From assembly GCA_036346225.1 (NCBI GenBank), contig JARFIW010001216.1, forward strand, positions 1,028,501 to 1,092,500: DNA of 64,000 nucleotides, read 5' to 3'. Source of the stretch: Platerodrilus igneus (lineage: Eukaryota > Arthropoda > Insecta > Coleoptera > Lycidae). Below are positions 1 through 11,020 of this stretch, piece after piece (positions within the stretch are counted from its first letter, which is position 1; every line of letters begins with the position of its first letter). Position numbers and translations under genes: made by a program. The notes beneath the pieces are model-generated. The model was given only the letters and a program-made list of their open reading frames with translations. It did no database searches and was not told the DNA's origin.

Positions 1-106
1 CAAAAGAGTGAGACTATCCAACGAATAATCCGTGAATAACCCAACCTGGAACAAAAAGGGCCTTGGAACCCGCACAAAGAGAAGACGACGTAACCCGACC
101 CAAAAC

Positions 107-319
107 CAAATCGTTGTGCCTCCATAGGCACACTCCGACGTGATATATGGTTTCCACAACACGGCTGGCCATTCGGGCAGTGAGAAAACCTATCATGTTC
201 TCAGCGAACGATATTTCTGGACAAAAGTCGGCGATGCAATAAATAAATATGTTGCCCGATGCTGGACCTGTGCAACCTGCGCATCTCTCCGACCACACCA
301 ACCACCAGTCAGACCCTAA
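107..319 (+). pseudogene. Ty3/gypsy-type integrase zinc-binding domain remnant
   Basis: Reading forward from 107, the translation shows QIVVPP, a stop at 125-127, then an HHCC zinc-binding module with spacing H-x4-H-x29-C-x2-C (starting FHNTAGHSG, containing ERYFW, ending CWTC). That spacing and the QIV-P lead are typical of the N-terminal domain of LTR-retrotransposon and retroviral integrases, mostly Ty3/gypsy, where it helps the enzyme bind the ends of the cDNA. No catalytic core follows: a stop comes at about 317. It is a broken fragment of an element extending off the left edge. The minus-strand ORF across it is a shadow. Confidence 0.7.
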
Positions 320-1959
320 TTCGGTGTCAAATAAACAGGACCAAATAAAATCCAAAGAAAAGCCGTTCCATACATCTACTGCCGACACCATGCCGGTAAA
401 ATACTCAGTTGATTAGAATTTAGAGTATCAATTGGATGGTTACCAATTTAAATCCTGCCGCTGAGCCTAATTTTCCATGTTTGAATTATCAGCTAGATTT
501 GAAGTGACCACATAGGCTATGAATAAAAAAATCTACATTTTAATTCATTTTATTCTATATGCTGCAACCGAGCCAACTGGATACCACCTTTCTCTTTTCT
601 TTTTTCTTGAACTACTTCGCTTTATTTCAAATGCAGGTTGTGGATGTTTAATAATTCGACGAAGGCATTAATTTTCACTGGAGTACTCTAAGTCTCTTCC
701 AGGATTAATGTTTTTCATTTATGTAATTTTTCTAAGAGACGGTGGCTCCTTTTGTATTTTAATCAAATTAACGATAACCTTCTTTATATTCGCAAGGCTG
801 TATGGAGCCTGAGCTACGCCGGAAAATATATTTTTCTTTTTATCTTCATTCTACAAAAAGAGGAGCAGATCGACGTTTCCTTACGAGTAATGAAAACGTT
901 GAATGCTGCAAAAATCAGGATCAAAATCTGCGTTGTCTAGTCAACAGTTTCCGATTTCAAATCAGACCCAAAGCTCTTGAAATGCAAGAAAGCCGAGATG
1001 TCAGACTGTGTTTTTCTGACCTCAGAGCCTAATAATGCACTCGTTTTGTTAAAGGCTCATAAATTTTAAAAAATGGACCATTGATATATTTATCATAACT
1101 GAATTTCATACCTGAGTAAGCCTTTAACCCAGATTTATTTTTGACCCACGGTCACTATCACCTTTTTCTTTTTTTGTGATTTTCTGGCTTTAAAATGACC
1201 TGCTTTATTTTCGATAGAAATGTTCTTCTAATGGTCTTTTTTACTTACTATTGTCCCGCTTTCTAGTTTATTTCTATGCGGAAGTGTGATTGTTAAACCT
1301 GTAAAAAACTTTTTACTGACAACAGAGTTGCTTTCATCCCTGTTAGAGAAGTTTTTAGACCTTACATAAACATCGCGCGGTTGAGTAAATAATCCTCGTA
1401 TGCTTGATCTTGCTTGAATTCTGATATCTTCATCTATCGAAGATGTTCTTTCGTCTCGTCTCGTTTTTAAGTTGCACTTCTCAACTTTAGTCCTATCGGT
1501 TACCTGATAGACAGAAACACCCCTATTATTATTATGATTATTAATCGATCTCAATTTCTCGAGAGGAGTATATCTTAAAAGAATTCACAAATGTGAGTTC
1601 TATGGTTGTAACATATGAGAGAAAAGAGGATGAGAGATTGATAACTGTTACACTCTGCTGTTGAGATAACTCGTTTACGAAATTGAAGCCTACTCTGGCA
1701 TTCCCCCTAGAAGAAGCTAGTTACAGTCAGTTTCTATAGTAAAGTAAAACAATTTTTTGTATGTTCAGCTATGACTGGAGTAAATTAAAAATGTGAAATG
1801 GCGATTACTTTAACACAAAAACTATTCTGGTCTAATTTATGTATTTGTGTTGGTTTTTGAGAGCTAGTTTTTAGTTGCGTTCAGAGCGAACTTGCGCTAG
1901 AACGGTTAGAACAGCTAGCGCGTTTCGGTAGGCTACAGAGCCGAACTATATGTTTAACC
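320..1959. other. AT-rich stretch without a recognised gene
   Basis: Short ORFs occur on both strands (for example 752-1032 and 1228-1554) but none shows a recognisable motif or sustained coding character. I see no RNA gene and no clear repeat unit. Confidence 0.4.
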
Positions 1960-4900
1960 AAATTAGTGGGGTCTAACAGTGAGGAACAAAACTAAGACAG
2001 GTCACCGAAATAGGGCAACGGCTATTTCGGTATTAAGAGTGGCAGAGACCATAGGGGGCGGTATGGCATTCTAAAACACACTACTGCGATGTAGAAGAAA
2101 ACGGGAAACCACCAGGATACATCCCAAGTACACAGCGTACCAAAGACGTTTTCAGAAATGATGACAGCCTTCGGGGTGAAAGATTTCGAAGTTAAAATAA
2201 TCCCTTATTCGGATCTCCGAGAAGGACTACTTCGGAGGACGTAATCGGAATACTCAATAAGAAGAAAAGAAGAACTGGGATGGTCGTTCGAGTCGGAACA
2301 TAGAATGTTAGAAGCATGAAGCAAGTAGGCAAGCTAGAAAATTTGAAAATTAAAATAGATAGGCTAGCATAAGATACAATAAGGATTAGCAAAGTTAGGT
2401 GGCCAGAAGCAGAGGATTCTTGGAGCGTAGACTTTAGAGTAGCTCATGCAGAATCAGAGAAAGGAAATTTGGGTGTGGGGATACTTATGCGGATAGGGCA
2501 CTGCCTAGAAAATTACGTAGGAAAGAACGAATGAATTACTCATAGTTAAACTACAATCTAATCCGGTAAATATACATGCCCACCTTTAGCTACAATGAGA
2601 AAGAGGTAGAAGCAATCTATAAAGATATCAAAAACATACGTACTAAGACTCTTAAAAGGACAAGAAAATTTAATAATTATGGGAAATTTTAATGCAGTGG
2701 TAGGTGAGGATAGAAAAAGAACGGTATATGTTTATTTAGTTTAGGCACGAGAAACGACAGGGAAAATAAGCTGGTAGAATTTTGTAACAAAAACAATTTA
2801 ACAGTCACAAACACATTATTTCAACACCATGCTAGAAGACGATGTGAAATACACTTGGAGACATAAAGAGACAACAAATTGGTTACATTCTTGACAAGGG
2901 TTTAAAAATCAAGCAAAAGACTGTAGAAGCTACCAAGAAGCAGATATAGGCACCGATCACAACACAGTACTTGTGAAAATTGCCCATAAATGTAAAAAAT
3001 TTGAAAAAAGAACGGAAAAGGGCACTTTGAACTCGAGAAACTGAAAAATGCCCAAAACATAGTAATTATGAAAGCCGGTCTTAAGTTTAAAAATTTGAAA
3101 AAAAAAGGAAAAGAAAAATGTAATTTTACTTTGAGAAACTAAAAGATATAGATACCCACAAATGATTTGAGGAAAATCAAACGAATTACTGAAAGATATC
3201 AAAATTCTGATACTAAGGAAGTAGAAGCAAAGTTGAATAACATTAAATCCAGTTTAAACATGACGGCCAGAGAAATTCCGCGTTACAAACAAGAAGAAAA
3301 TAAGAATCCATGGGTAACAAAGAATATTCCAAATATAATAGATGAAATGCGAAAATACAAACATAAACCAGACGAAGCAGGAAAACAAAAATGCAAAACC
3401 ATAAAATGGGAAATTTTTCGCAAAGGCAGGAAAGTTAAAGAACACTGGATTGAGGAAAAGTGCAAAGACGTACAAATAAGAAGGAAATAGAAAAGACAGA
3501 TAAAGCATACAAACTAATTAGAATGAATTTTAGGGATATAAAACCGTATAGCAAAAATATAAGGGACGCAGGGAGAAGCGTCATTATATAAAATGTAGGA
3601 AAAGTGGATAGATGACAAAAATATATAGGGAATTTATATGCAAGGTAGGAACTAATAGCACTAGAGCAAAAATCAGACACTGCAAAGAATGCCTTAGGAT
3701 ATCTTATACTTAGAGATGAGTTTGAACTAGCATTAAAGAGTCTGCAAAATAATAAGGTGCAAGTAGAAATTTTAAAAGCTGCTGGACAAGCAATAACAAA
3801 ACATCTATTCCAACTTATTTGCTACATGCATAAGACAGGTGAGATACCCAAATATTTTAAACGAAATACCAAAAAAGAGAGGTGTGAATAGATGTGAAAA
3901 TTTGCGAACAATAAGTTTGACAGCACACGTGTCAAAAATATTAACTAGAATTGTACAAAGTCGGATAGAAAAACGGGCTCAAAATATATTAGAGGATCAA
4001 TTTGGTTATAGGCTCAATCGGAAATATTGAAGGCTATTTTAGCTTATTGGGTGATAATGCAGAAAACAATAGAAAAAGGAGAAAACGTGTATATAGGGTT
4101 TGTAGATCTAGATAAGGCATTTGATAAAGTAAAATAGGACAAATTTTCGAAATCCTCAAAAAGATAGGAATGAGTTATATACATAGCTTATACAAAAAGC
4201 AAATAGCGATAATAGAATTAGAGCAGAAACGTAGAGAAGTAAGTATTAGGAGAGGGGTGAGAAAGGGATATGCGCTATCCCTGTTAATTTTTAACTTATA
4301 TATCGAAGAAGCAACGAATACTGTCAAATGCAGAAAGACGTTTAACATTTTTTAGCAGGGACAAACGACAAACGATCGATATGCTTAGCTTTCAAGATGA
4401 TATGGATGTATTAGCATCTACGAAGCTCTTCATGAAGTGGAATAGAACTAACAGAAAGATTCTCAATAAAAATTAACAAAAATAAAACTAAAATACTAGT
4501 ATGTAAAGGGGAAAATAAGTAAAAGATCTCAGTAAAAGATTGGAAACGAGAATTCATAAGAAGATAAGGATATTTACTACCTAAGAAGCCAAGTAACGTA
4601 AGAGAAGAAAATTGCAAAAGTATAAATGAAAGGAATAGCACAAGGTTGTGCTGCATTTAATAAGAAAAAGCTACTACTATGTTTCAAAACAACAAACATA
4701 GGAACAAGGAAAAGATTGTTGAAAGCATATATGTGGAAAACCGCACTGTACGGCAGTGAAACATGGGCAGTAGGACAGGTAAAAGATACAAACCTTTAAA
4801 AGGAGGTGCTACAGCACAAACAAAATTAAGAACAAAGGGTAGTAGAATGGTAGGGGAAGAAAGAAATATGTAGAAAACACTACAGAAAAGAAAAGATAGG

Positions 4901-5140
4901 ATGATAGAACACGTACTGAAGTATGTAGGAATAATGCAGGCTAAATTAAAAAAAGAGAAAAGAAAAAAAGAGAGGGAGAGGTAGACTTAGATTAGACTAA
5001 TGCACATGGATAGTAAGAGATGAAGGCTATGAAAATTTCAGAAAAATGTGTATTTTAATTCAGAATAAGAAACAACAATGGGGGGTACGCGTCCAACCAC
5101 TTCCAGGACTGAAAACAAAATAATAATGATGATGTTGAGA
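1960..5140 (+). mobile_element. RTE-like LINE, copy A, degraded
   Basis: This is the longest RTE-like LINE copy. From about 2270 the reading frames give the start of an apurinic endonuclease (NVRSMKQVGKLENL), VRWPEAED, and near 2680 the nuclease motif MGNFNA, where the usual GDFN aspartate is Asn. Reverse transcriptase follows: a P-K-K-gad-RCEN block near 3880, SLTAHVSKILTRIVQ near 3920, EDQFGYR near 3990, GVRKGYALSPL-like near 4260 and a catalytic FQDD at about 4390. The C-terminal module (SETWAVG, KKRLLKAY-like) ends near 5100 and the 3' tail has short ATGATG-type repeats, as in RTE elements. Many stops and frameshifts make it dead. Clade assignment is tentative; family membership is secure from the matching copies at 48.8-53.2 and 57.8-60.1 kb. 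Confidence 0.75.
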
Positions 5141-5575
5141 TTACAATTCGAATTTTAAATTTTATTTAAAGTGAAAAAGCTCACTCTTATGTATATAAAG
5201 GGCACTGTAGATTGCAAAAAGGATATCTATATTCTTTTCTAAAACATGTGAGGTAAAAGAATGATCATACCCATAGAAAGAAATATAATCAGATACATAG
5301 TTAATCGCATATTTTAAAACTGATTATAAATGTTTTAACAATATATATGTACCTATTAAAGAATTTTAATAATCGCAGAAATTAGAAAATCACCTAAGCG
5401 GCTATGATGTGCAGCATTAGCCCAAGATCAAAACTTATACACTAAGAGTGGTGTTTCGCTGTGATCTATTAAAAAAGTTAGCTAAGAGCGAGCCGAGCTC
5501 GCACTATTAGGGTTCCGTACCAATACTACAGTGAGCAATCAATAAACCAAATTAAGCTGTTTTATTTTTTCATCA
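5141..5575. other. AT-rich spacer, no gene seen
   Basis: About 430 bases of AT-rich sequence between LINE copy A and a minus-strand LINE tail. No ORF with recognisable content and no clear repeat. Confidence 0.4.
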
Positions 5576-7338
5576 TCATCATTAGGTCTTCATTACTGGA
5601 ACTGGTTAAACGCGTACCATCATTGTTTCCTATTCTGAACTAACCTACAGATTTCCCTGAAATTTGCACAGTCTGCATCTATCACTATCCTACCTAGGTC
5701 TACATCTACCTCTTTTTTCCTATCTCTGCTTGTAATATATCCAATACTATTCCCCAAAAATGCCTTAGAACGTATTCTGCCCTTCTCTTATCTTTTTTCC
5801 CAGATATCCTTGTTCCCCTACTATCTCTATAACCTATTTGTTATTATCTTTGTCTGTCCGTGCTATCGTCACCATACATCTGAAGCACAGCATTTCAAAA
5901 GGCTGTTACCGTTTTTCTGTCTGTGTTTTAGACTGCCCGTATTTCATAGGCATACTATGTTGTGCTCCACACATATGCTTTCAACAATTTTCTTCTTGTT
6001 CTGTTTGTTGTCTTTCCTCATAGGCGCTGTTCCTTCTTGTTAGATGCAGTTCGGTCACCTTCTATTGTTTTATAGTAATATACCCTATTTCTCCGACCTT
6101 CAGTGGTTGTGAAGGTAGGTAAACAGCCTGTGGCTGCCAATTTCCTCCAATACTTAACCATTTACCGATTTAATATATTTTCCAATATATCTTTTCGCAC
6201 AGTCAACATTAGTTGCAGATATTTTGCAACCAACAACTAGTTGTTTATACTAATCATCAGATTTATCTGCGCTTATTTTTTCGTCATTAGGCTTTCCGTC
6301 TCAAAACTGGTTGGACACGTACCTGCACTTATTTATATTCTGAGCTAGCCAAAATAGTTCCCTGAAATTCTCACACAGCATGTGTATACAGCTCGTTCCC
6401 CATCTATTGTTTTCTAATTTTATGCCCTATTTCACCGAGATTCGGTGAAGGGGGTTAAGCAACCTGTGGCTACCAAGATTCCCCAACACTTATACATTTG
6501 CTGAAATAATGGTTTTTCAGTAAATCCTTTTACACATTTAACATTATTTGAGAATATTGCTCAACTAATTCTTGTAGTTACTTATAATAATCACCATGTT
6601 TAAGCACAGTTATTTTTACGTCATTAGTTTATCCATCTCGAGATTGGTTGGATGCGTACCTCCATTGATTTCTATTCTGGCCTAGCCTACACATCCCCCT
6701 GAAACCCCTACAGCCTACATCTTTTACTATCTGTGTGCAGTAGTCTAACCTAGGTCTGCCTCTTCTTATCTTTTTTCCTATCTCTGCTTCTAATATATTC
6801 CGCACTATTCTCTCATGCCGTAGTATGTGGTCTATCATCCTATCTCTCCTATTTTTTGCCGTTTTCCTCATATTTCTTCCGTCCCCTACCATTTTTAGTA
6901 CCTCTTCCTTTTTAACTTTTTCTGTCTATGATATTTTCATCATACGTCTGTAGCACCACATTTCAAAGGCTTCTACCTTTTTCTTATCCGCTTCTCCTAC
7001 TGTCCAGGCTTCACAGCAGTACAGTGCTGTGCTCCACACATGTGTTTTAAGCAATCTTTTCCTTGTTTCTATGTTTGTGGTCTTTAAGGACAGTAGTTTC
7101 TTTTTCTTGTTAAATGTAGCACGACCTTGTGCTAATCTTTATTTTATATCTTTTGTGATTTTGCCATCTCGCGTTATTTGGCTTCCTAGGTAGCAGAAAT
7201 CCTTATCCTCTTGTAAGGTCGTGTTATATACTTGTATTCTTGTTTTTGATTTATTTTTCTTACCTTTGCATACTAAAACTTTAGTTTTAGTTTTGTTAAT
7301 TTTCATACCGCATCTCTCTGTTAGAACCGTTTCTATTT
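5576..7338 (-). mobile_element. RTE-like LINE, copy B, 3' part with repeated tail modules
   Basis: Minus-strand LINE sequence. 7139-7338 encodes the region just after the RT core (TVLTERCGMKINKTKTKVLV, then YLGSQIT), and 6629-6892 encodes the C-terminal module (NRRDRMIDHILRHERIV, GRPRLDYCTQIV, NQWRYASNQSRDG). Downstream (lower coordinates) lie two diverged tail modules of about 280 bp (6330-6620 and 6045-6330), each with a GGTGAAATAGGG-like core, and then another C-terminal fragment (5590-6045). The 5' portion of this LINE continues at 27602-28270; the BEL/Pao insertion separates the halves. The tail modules match 60141-60760 in the opposite orientation. Confidence 0.7.
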
Positions 7339-7339
7339 G

Positions 7340-7748
7340 TGTGGTACACGTTGGAGTGTATAAAAATCGGGACAGCTCCAGAACGTTTTCCAAAGCGTAA
7401 AGCTTAGCAAATGGACTGTAATTGTATGCAATTGGAGGTAAGCGCGAAAAACAGTAACATAGGTCAAACCGTAATTAATGCTTTGCTTACCTTGCAATGT
7501 TGTTCACCAATTTACTCCCGCGAAGATAGGTGTTGTTTACCGGTCGACGCAACTTGGTCGGGCAGCACCACATATGCACTCGCGGTTATAGTTATTAGGT
7601 GTTGAGTCGGTGAAGAACGATACGAGAGTGTCATGTTGGTCAAGCTAAAAGGCTTTATCGCTCCGCCATATGTGTAGCACAACAACAATATACGATAAGG
7701 CCATCTATACTGTCAATCGCTGACCTCCAACTGTATGAAGTTTTAACA
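7340..7748 (-). repeat. BEL/Pao 3' LTR (complete, ~409 bp)
   Basis: Complete left LTR. It matches the right LTR from TGTGGTAC through CAGCACCACA, then over TATACGATAAGGCC to GTTTTAACA. Bases 7577-7683 have no counterpart in the right LTR, where the 13.5-kb element sits. In element orientation the LTR reads TGTTAAAAC...GTACCACA, a TG...CA structure. Confidence 0.85.
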
Positions 7749-7760
7749 TACCCCCCACCC
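7749..7760 (-). promoter_or_regulatory. Polypurine tract next to the 3' LTR
   Basis: Plus-strand TACCCCCCACCC is GGGTGGGGGGTA on the element strand and sits directly against the LTR start. This is the expected place and composition for the plus-strand primer of LTR retrotransposon reverse transcription. It fixes both the orientation and the LTR edge. Confidence 0.8.
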
Positions 7761-7949
7761 AAAATGGTAAATTTTGTTGAATACCGTGAAATGAATGGGA
7801 GAAAAAATAAAAATAGAAATTTTAAAAAAATGTTTAGGTATGTATAAATTATTCGAGTACTCTGCATTTTGCTTCCTGCACTAAAATATAAAATAAAACA
7901 TAATTTGTAGAGAAAGAAAAAAAAATAGCATGTTAGAATGCTGAATTAC

Positions 7950-9500
7950 TTATGGTGGAGGAAGTGGTACCACCTTGTTAATTGGGCGGACCGCTTCGCC
8001 TGTGGGTGTTTTTAGGTTTACAACTCTTGTTACATAATCTTAACCCGGTAAAAGCTTCGCCACTCTCGCCAAAGGCCAATACGCCGGGGGTGAATCGGGA
8101 GTAAAAAAAAGTACTAGATCCCCTTCTTCTATGGTTTTGGAAGGGGTGTTCCACTTAGGCCTTTGCTGTAAGCTGTGCAAGTACCCTATGGACCAGCACT
8201 TCCAAAAGCTCTGTACAAGTTGTTGGGGCATTTGCCAACGACTAAGCCGATTCGCAGGAACTTTTTGTAAGTCCACTTCACACCGCGTAATTAAAGGTCC
8301 ACCAGTTAGAAAATGGCCCGGAGTCAAGTCATCCGTGCCTTCGTCAGGTGACGTTGTAAGTGCGCAAAATGGACGGGAATTTAAGATTCCTTCTATGCGG
8401 GTCACAACTGTGCTAAATTGCTCCAGAGAAAGTTTCGTTCTACCCACTATTCGTTTTAAGTGAAATTTAGCACTCTTGATGCCGGCTTCCCAAAGCCCCC
8501 CAAAATGGGGTGCATAGGGAGGGTTGAAACACCAATCTATACCCCTAGAAGATATGTAGTGCGCAATGACGGGGTTAGCTTGATCAAAATGTTTATATAT
8601 TTCTAACATTTCTCTAGCCGCCCCACGAAAATTGCGGCCCTGATCGGAGTATATGTTCGTGGGTAACCCGCGTCTGGCTATAAATCTATCTAACGCAGCA
8701 AGACAGGCTTCCGTTGTTAAAGCTGTCACAACCTCCATATAAATGGCACGTGACACCATACAAATAAAGAGGGCAATATATGCCTTTTGAAATTTTGTCG
8801 ATCGCAACGAGGATAGCTTGATTGTAAAAGGACCGGCATAATCCAAACCGGTATGCGTAAAGCATCGTCCGGGTTCGAGGCGATAAAGCGGAAGATCTGC
8901 CATAGGAGGCTGAATAGGCTCCCCTTGGAAGCGATAGCAAGTCAGGCAGCGAAATATTCTACTTCGAATTAATTGACGGATACAAGGAATCCAAAATGTA
9001 CGGGTAACTAATGATTGAGTTAGCCGCGGACCCCCATGACCTGAATATATGTGATAGTAATCACATATTAATACAGCTAACCTGCTGTTTTTTGGGATAA
9101 GCTAGGGATGTTTGCTAGTTATGGAAAGGCTGGAATGGCGCAAACGGCCCCCCGCCATGACTAATCCCGTAGGAGAGAGAAAAGGTGACAACGGACGGTA
9201 TATTTTTGTGCTAGGTTGCCCTTTTTCTAGTAAGACGATATCGTCGTAGATGTGCTCGTACTGAGTAATTCTAATGGCAAATGTGAGAGCGCTACGATAC
9301 TCAGAGGCATTTAACGGACCAGCAGTCCTTGCAAGATTACGTTTGCGTGCAAGGCAGTTAAACGTGAACCTTTTAACGTACGCAAAAATTCGTTGAACTT
9401 TTAGCAAGTTCGAGGACCTTTGTAGTACTACCAAGTATTGTTTCACATCAACAGTAGAGACGAGTGCGTATTGTACGGCTTTAAAACCGTCTGCAATATT
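7950..9500 (-). pseudogene. BEL/Pao Pol C-terminal part: integrase
   Basis: Joins element cDNA to host DNA. An open stretch of 287 codons ending at 8040 has a DDE core at D21 (GLDYAGPF), D87 (YSDQGRNF) and E139 (FGGLWEAGIK), typical of BEL/Pao integrase; a zinc-module tail (RCLTCYRF) lies just upstream of its first ATG. Position 88 is Gln where Asn is usual in SDNG. After LLPG comes an in-frame TAA (about 8040), and the frame then continues through DYVTRVVNL to PLPP and a stop at 7950-7952, so the real C-terminus is about 30 residues further on. 9102-9446 holds the upstream region (RTAGPLNASEY, PFLSPTGLVMAGGRLRHSSL) in another frame, so there is a frameshift near 9100. Confidence 0.85.
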
Positions 9501-9521
9501 GTGTGTGTAGTTATCACTTGG

Positions 9522-10860
9522 CTAATCACAGTAATCGCGGTATAAAAAATCAGGACCCTGCCACCAGAGCGTACAATTCAGTATTTCGGATGGCCTCAAT
9601 CCTCGGCTTGCAGGATCAGAAGCATTCGCAGAACTGGAAACGTATCTCCATATGGCTGTGGGTTGATTTTCATGAATTTGCACCACTCGGTTCGCAAAAA
9701 ATAATTTTAACTGATAAGGTGGCGTACAAATCCACGTCAGTGTGTTTGTAGAGTCACTAAAGCATATTGGATCTAGTAAATTGATGAAGTCAAATGTTAA
9801 TGCTGTATGTTTCATTAGTTTTGCCAAAAGACATGCCGCTCCTAATTCAAGACGAGGAATGGTCCACGTTTTCAAAGGGGCTACACGGGTTTTGGAAGCT
9901 ATCAAATGTACATATATTTTTTCATCAACTTCTAATCGCAGATACACAACAGCGGCCATCGCTACGGAACTGGCGTCGGAGAATCCGATTAAACGGGCTT
10001 GACTATTGCCGATTTTCCAAATAGATCGTGGTATTGTTATGTATTCGAGAAGTGGCAGTTCAATTTGAATTTGCTGCCATTCTTGAAGAATTTCTGCGGG
10101 CAATTGTTCATCCCAATCCACCTTTTGTAGCCATAGGCGTTGCATAAGGCATTTGAGAAGAACCGTAAATGAACTTAAATAACCATTAATATCGAATATG
10201 CGTGCTATGCGTGACAAAATTCCTCGCTTAATAGGGATGTCTGCAATATTTGGAACTTTACATCTTAAAGTATCGGAACCCATATCCCAACAGAGACCCA
10301 GAACATCACGTGTTGTCAAAGTGGGATTAGAGTTCGGTAGATTTAGAACGTCCGTCTCCGACTTATCAATAACTGAAGTGTGTGAACTTCCCCATTTTCC
10401 TAAGTTGAAGTTACCTAGTTTTAGTAAATTGATCAATTCATTTTTTAGAAGGAGAGTTTCTTCTACAGAATCGGACCCAGTCAAAATATCATCAATGTAA
10501 GTTGATGATCTAAGGGCTCGGGAAGCCCGGGGGTACGAGTGACCCTCGTCTTCTACCAACTGCTGTAGAACACGAAGGGCAAGGAAAGGGCTACAGGTAG
10601 CGCCAAAAATAACGCGGGTATGTTCATATTCCGTTAAAGGTTCACAAGGGTGAAACCTCTAAAGAATATGTAAAACTTTTCTATCTTTTGGGTGAACGAC
10701 TATAGATCTAAACATTTGTCGAATATCGCAAGTGAGTGCGACTTGAGGTATTCGAAATCTTGTTATTACAAGACCAATATCAGATTGTAATTTGACACCC
10801 GGTAAAAGAATATCATTGAGACTTGTACCATTAATATTCCTATCGGCAGGACTAAACACG
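9522..10860 (-). pseudogene. BEL/Pao Pol: reverse transcriptase and RNase H
   Basis: Copies element RNA into DNA. 10659-10859 carries the RT core start (SLNDILLPG, then ALTCDIRQMFRSIVVHPKDR, with the first catalytic Asp in CDIRQMF). After a frame break near 10640, a 345-codon open stretch (9522-10559) begins close to the second RT motif YIDDILTG (Y21, D23, D24) and runs through the connection into RNase H (GFSDASSVAMAAVVYLR, WTIPRLELGAACL, CFSDSTNTLTW). The RNase H Asp-Glu-Asp set is visible. The frame shifts between blocks make it a pseudogene, although catalytic motifs survive. ORFs on the plus strand here are shadows. Confidence 0.85.
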
Positions 10861-11020
10861 ACTCGACTTGAGTACTAGAGGGCTTTTTTTTAACCACGCC
10901 GTGGTGAGTCATGATATATAAGGACTGTTTCACAGCGGGAGTAAGTTGTCCCTACGATATATAATTAGCAATATTTTTTTAATATAATTTATAAAAGTTT
11001 TTGTCGCGTGCAAATCGCGC
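10861..11020 (-). pseudogene. Decayed junction between gag-pro and RT
   Basis: Minus-strand translation still shows pieces expected between BEL protease and RT: RFARDKNFY, GQLTPAVKQ, MTHHGVVKK. At least three stops interrupt it. This explains why the gag-pro ORF ends at 11021 rather than continuing into RT as one polyprotein. Confidence 0.6.

Noticed and set aside
14..391. 125-codon minus-strand ORF
   Set aside because: Trp/Cys-rich translation without a domain; the plus strand encodes a recognisable integrase zinc module.
9503..10500. Plus-strand ORFs of 76-100 codons
   Set aside because: They lie opposite the BEL/Pao pol gene, whose minus-strand motifs (YIDD, RNase H, integrase) are clear.
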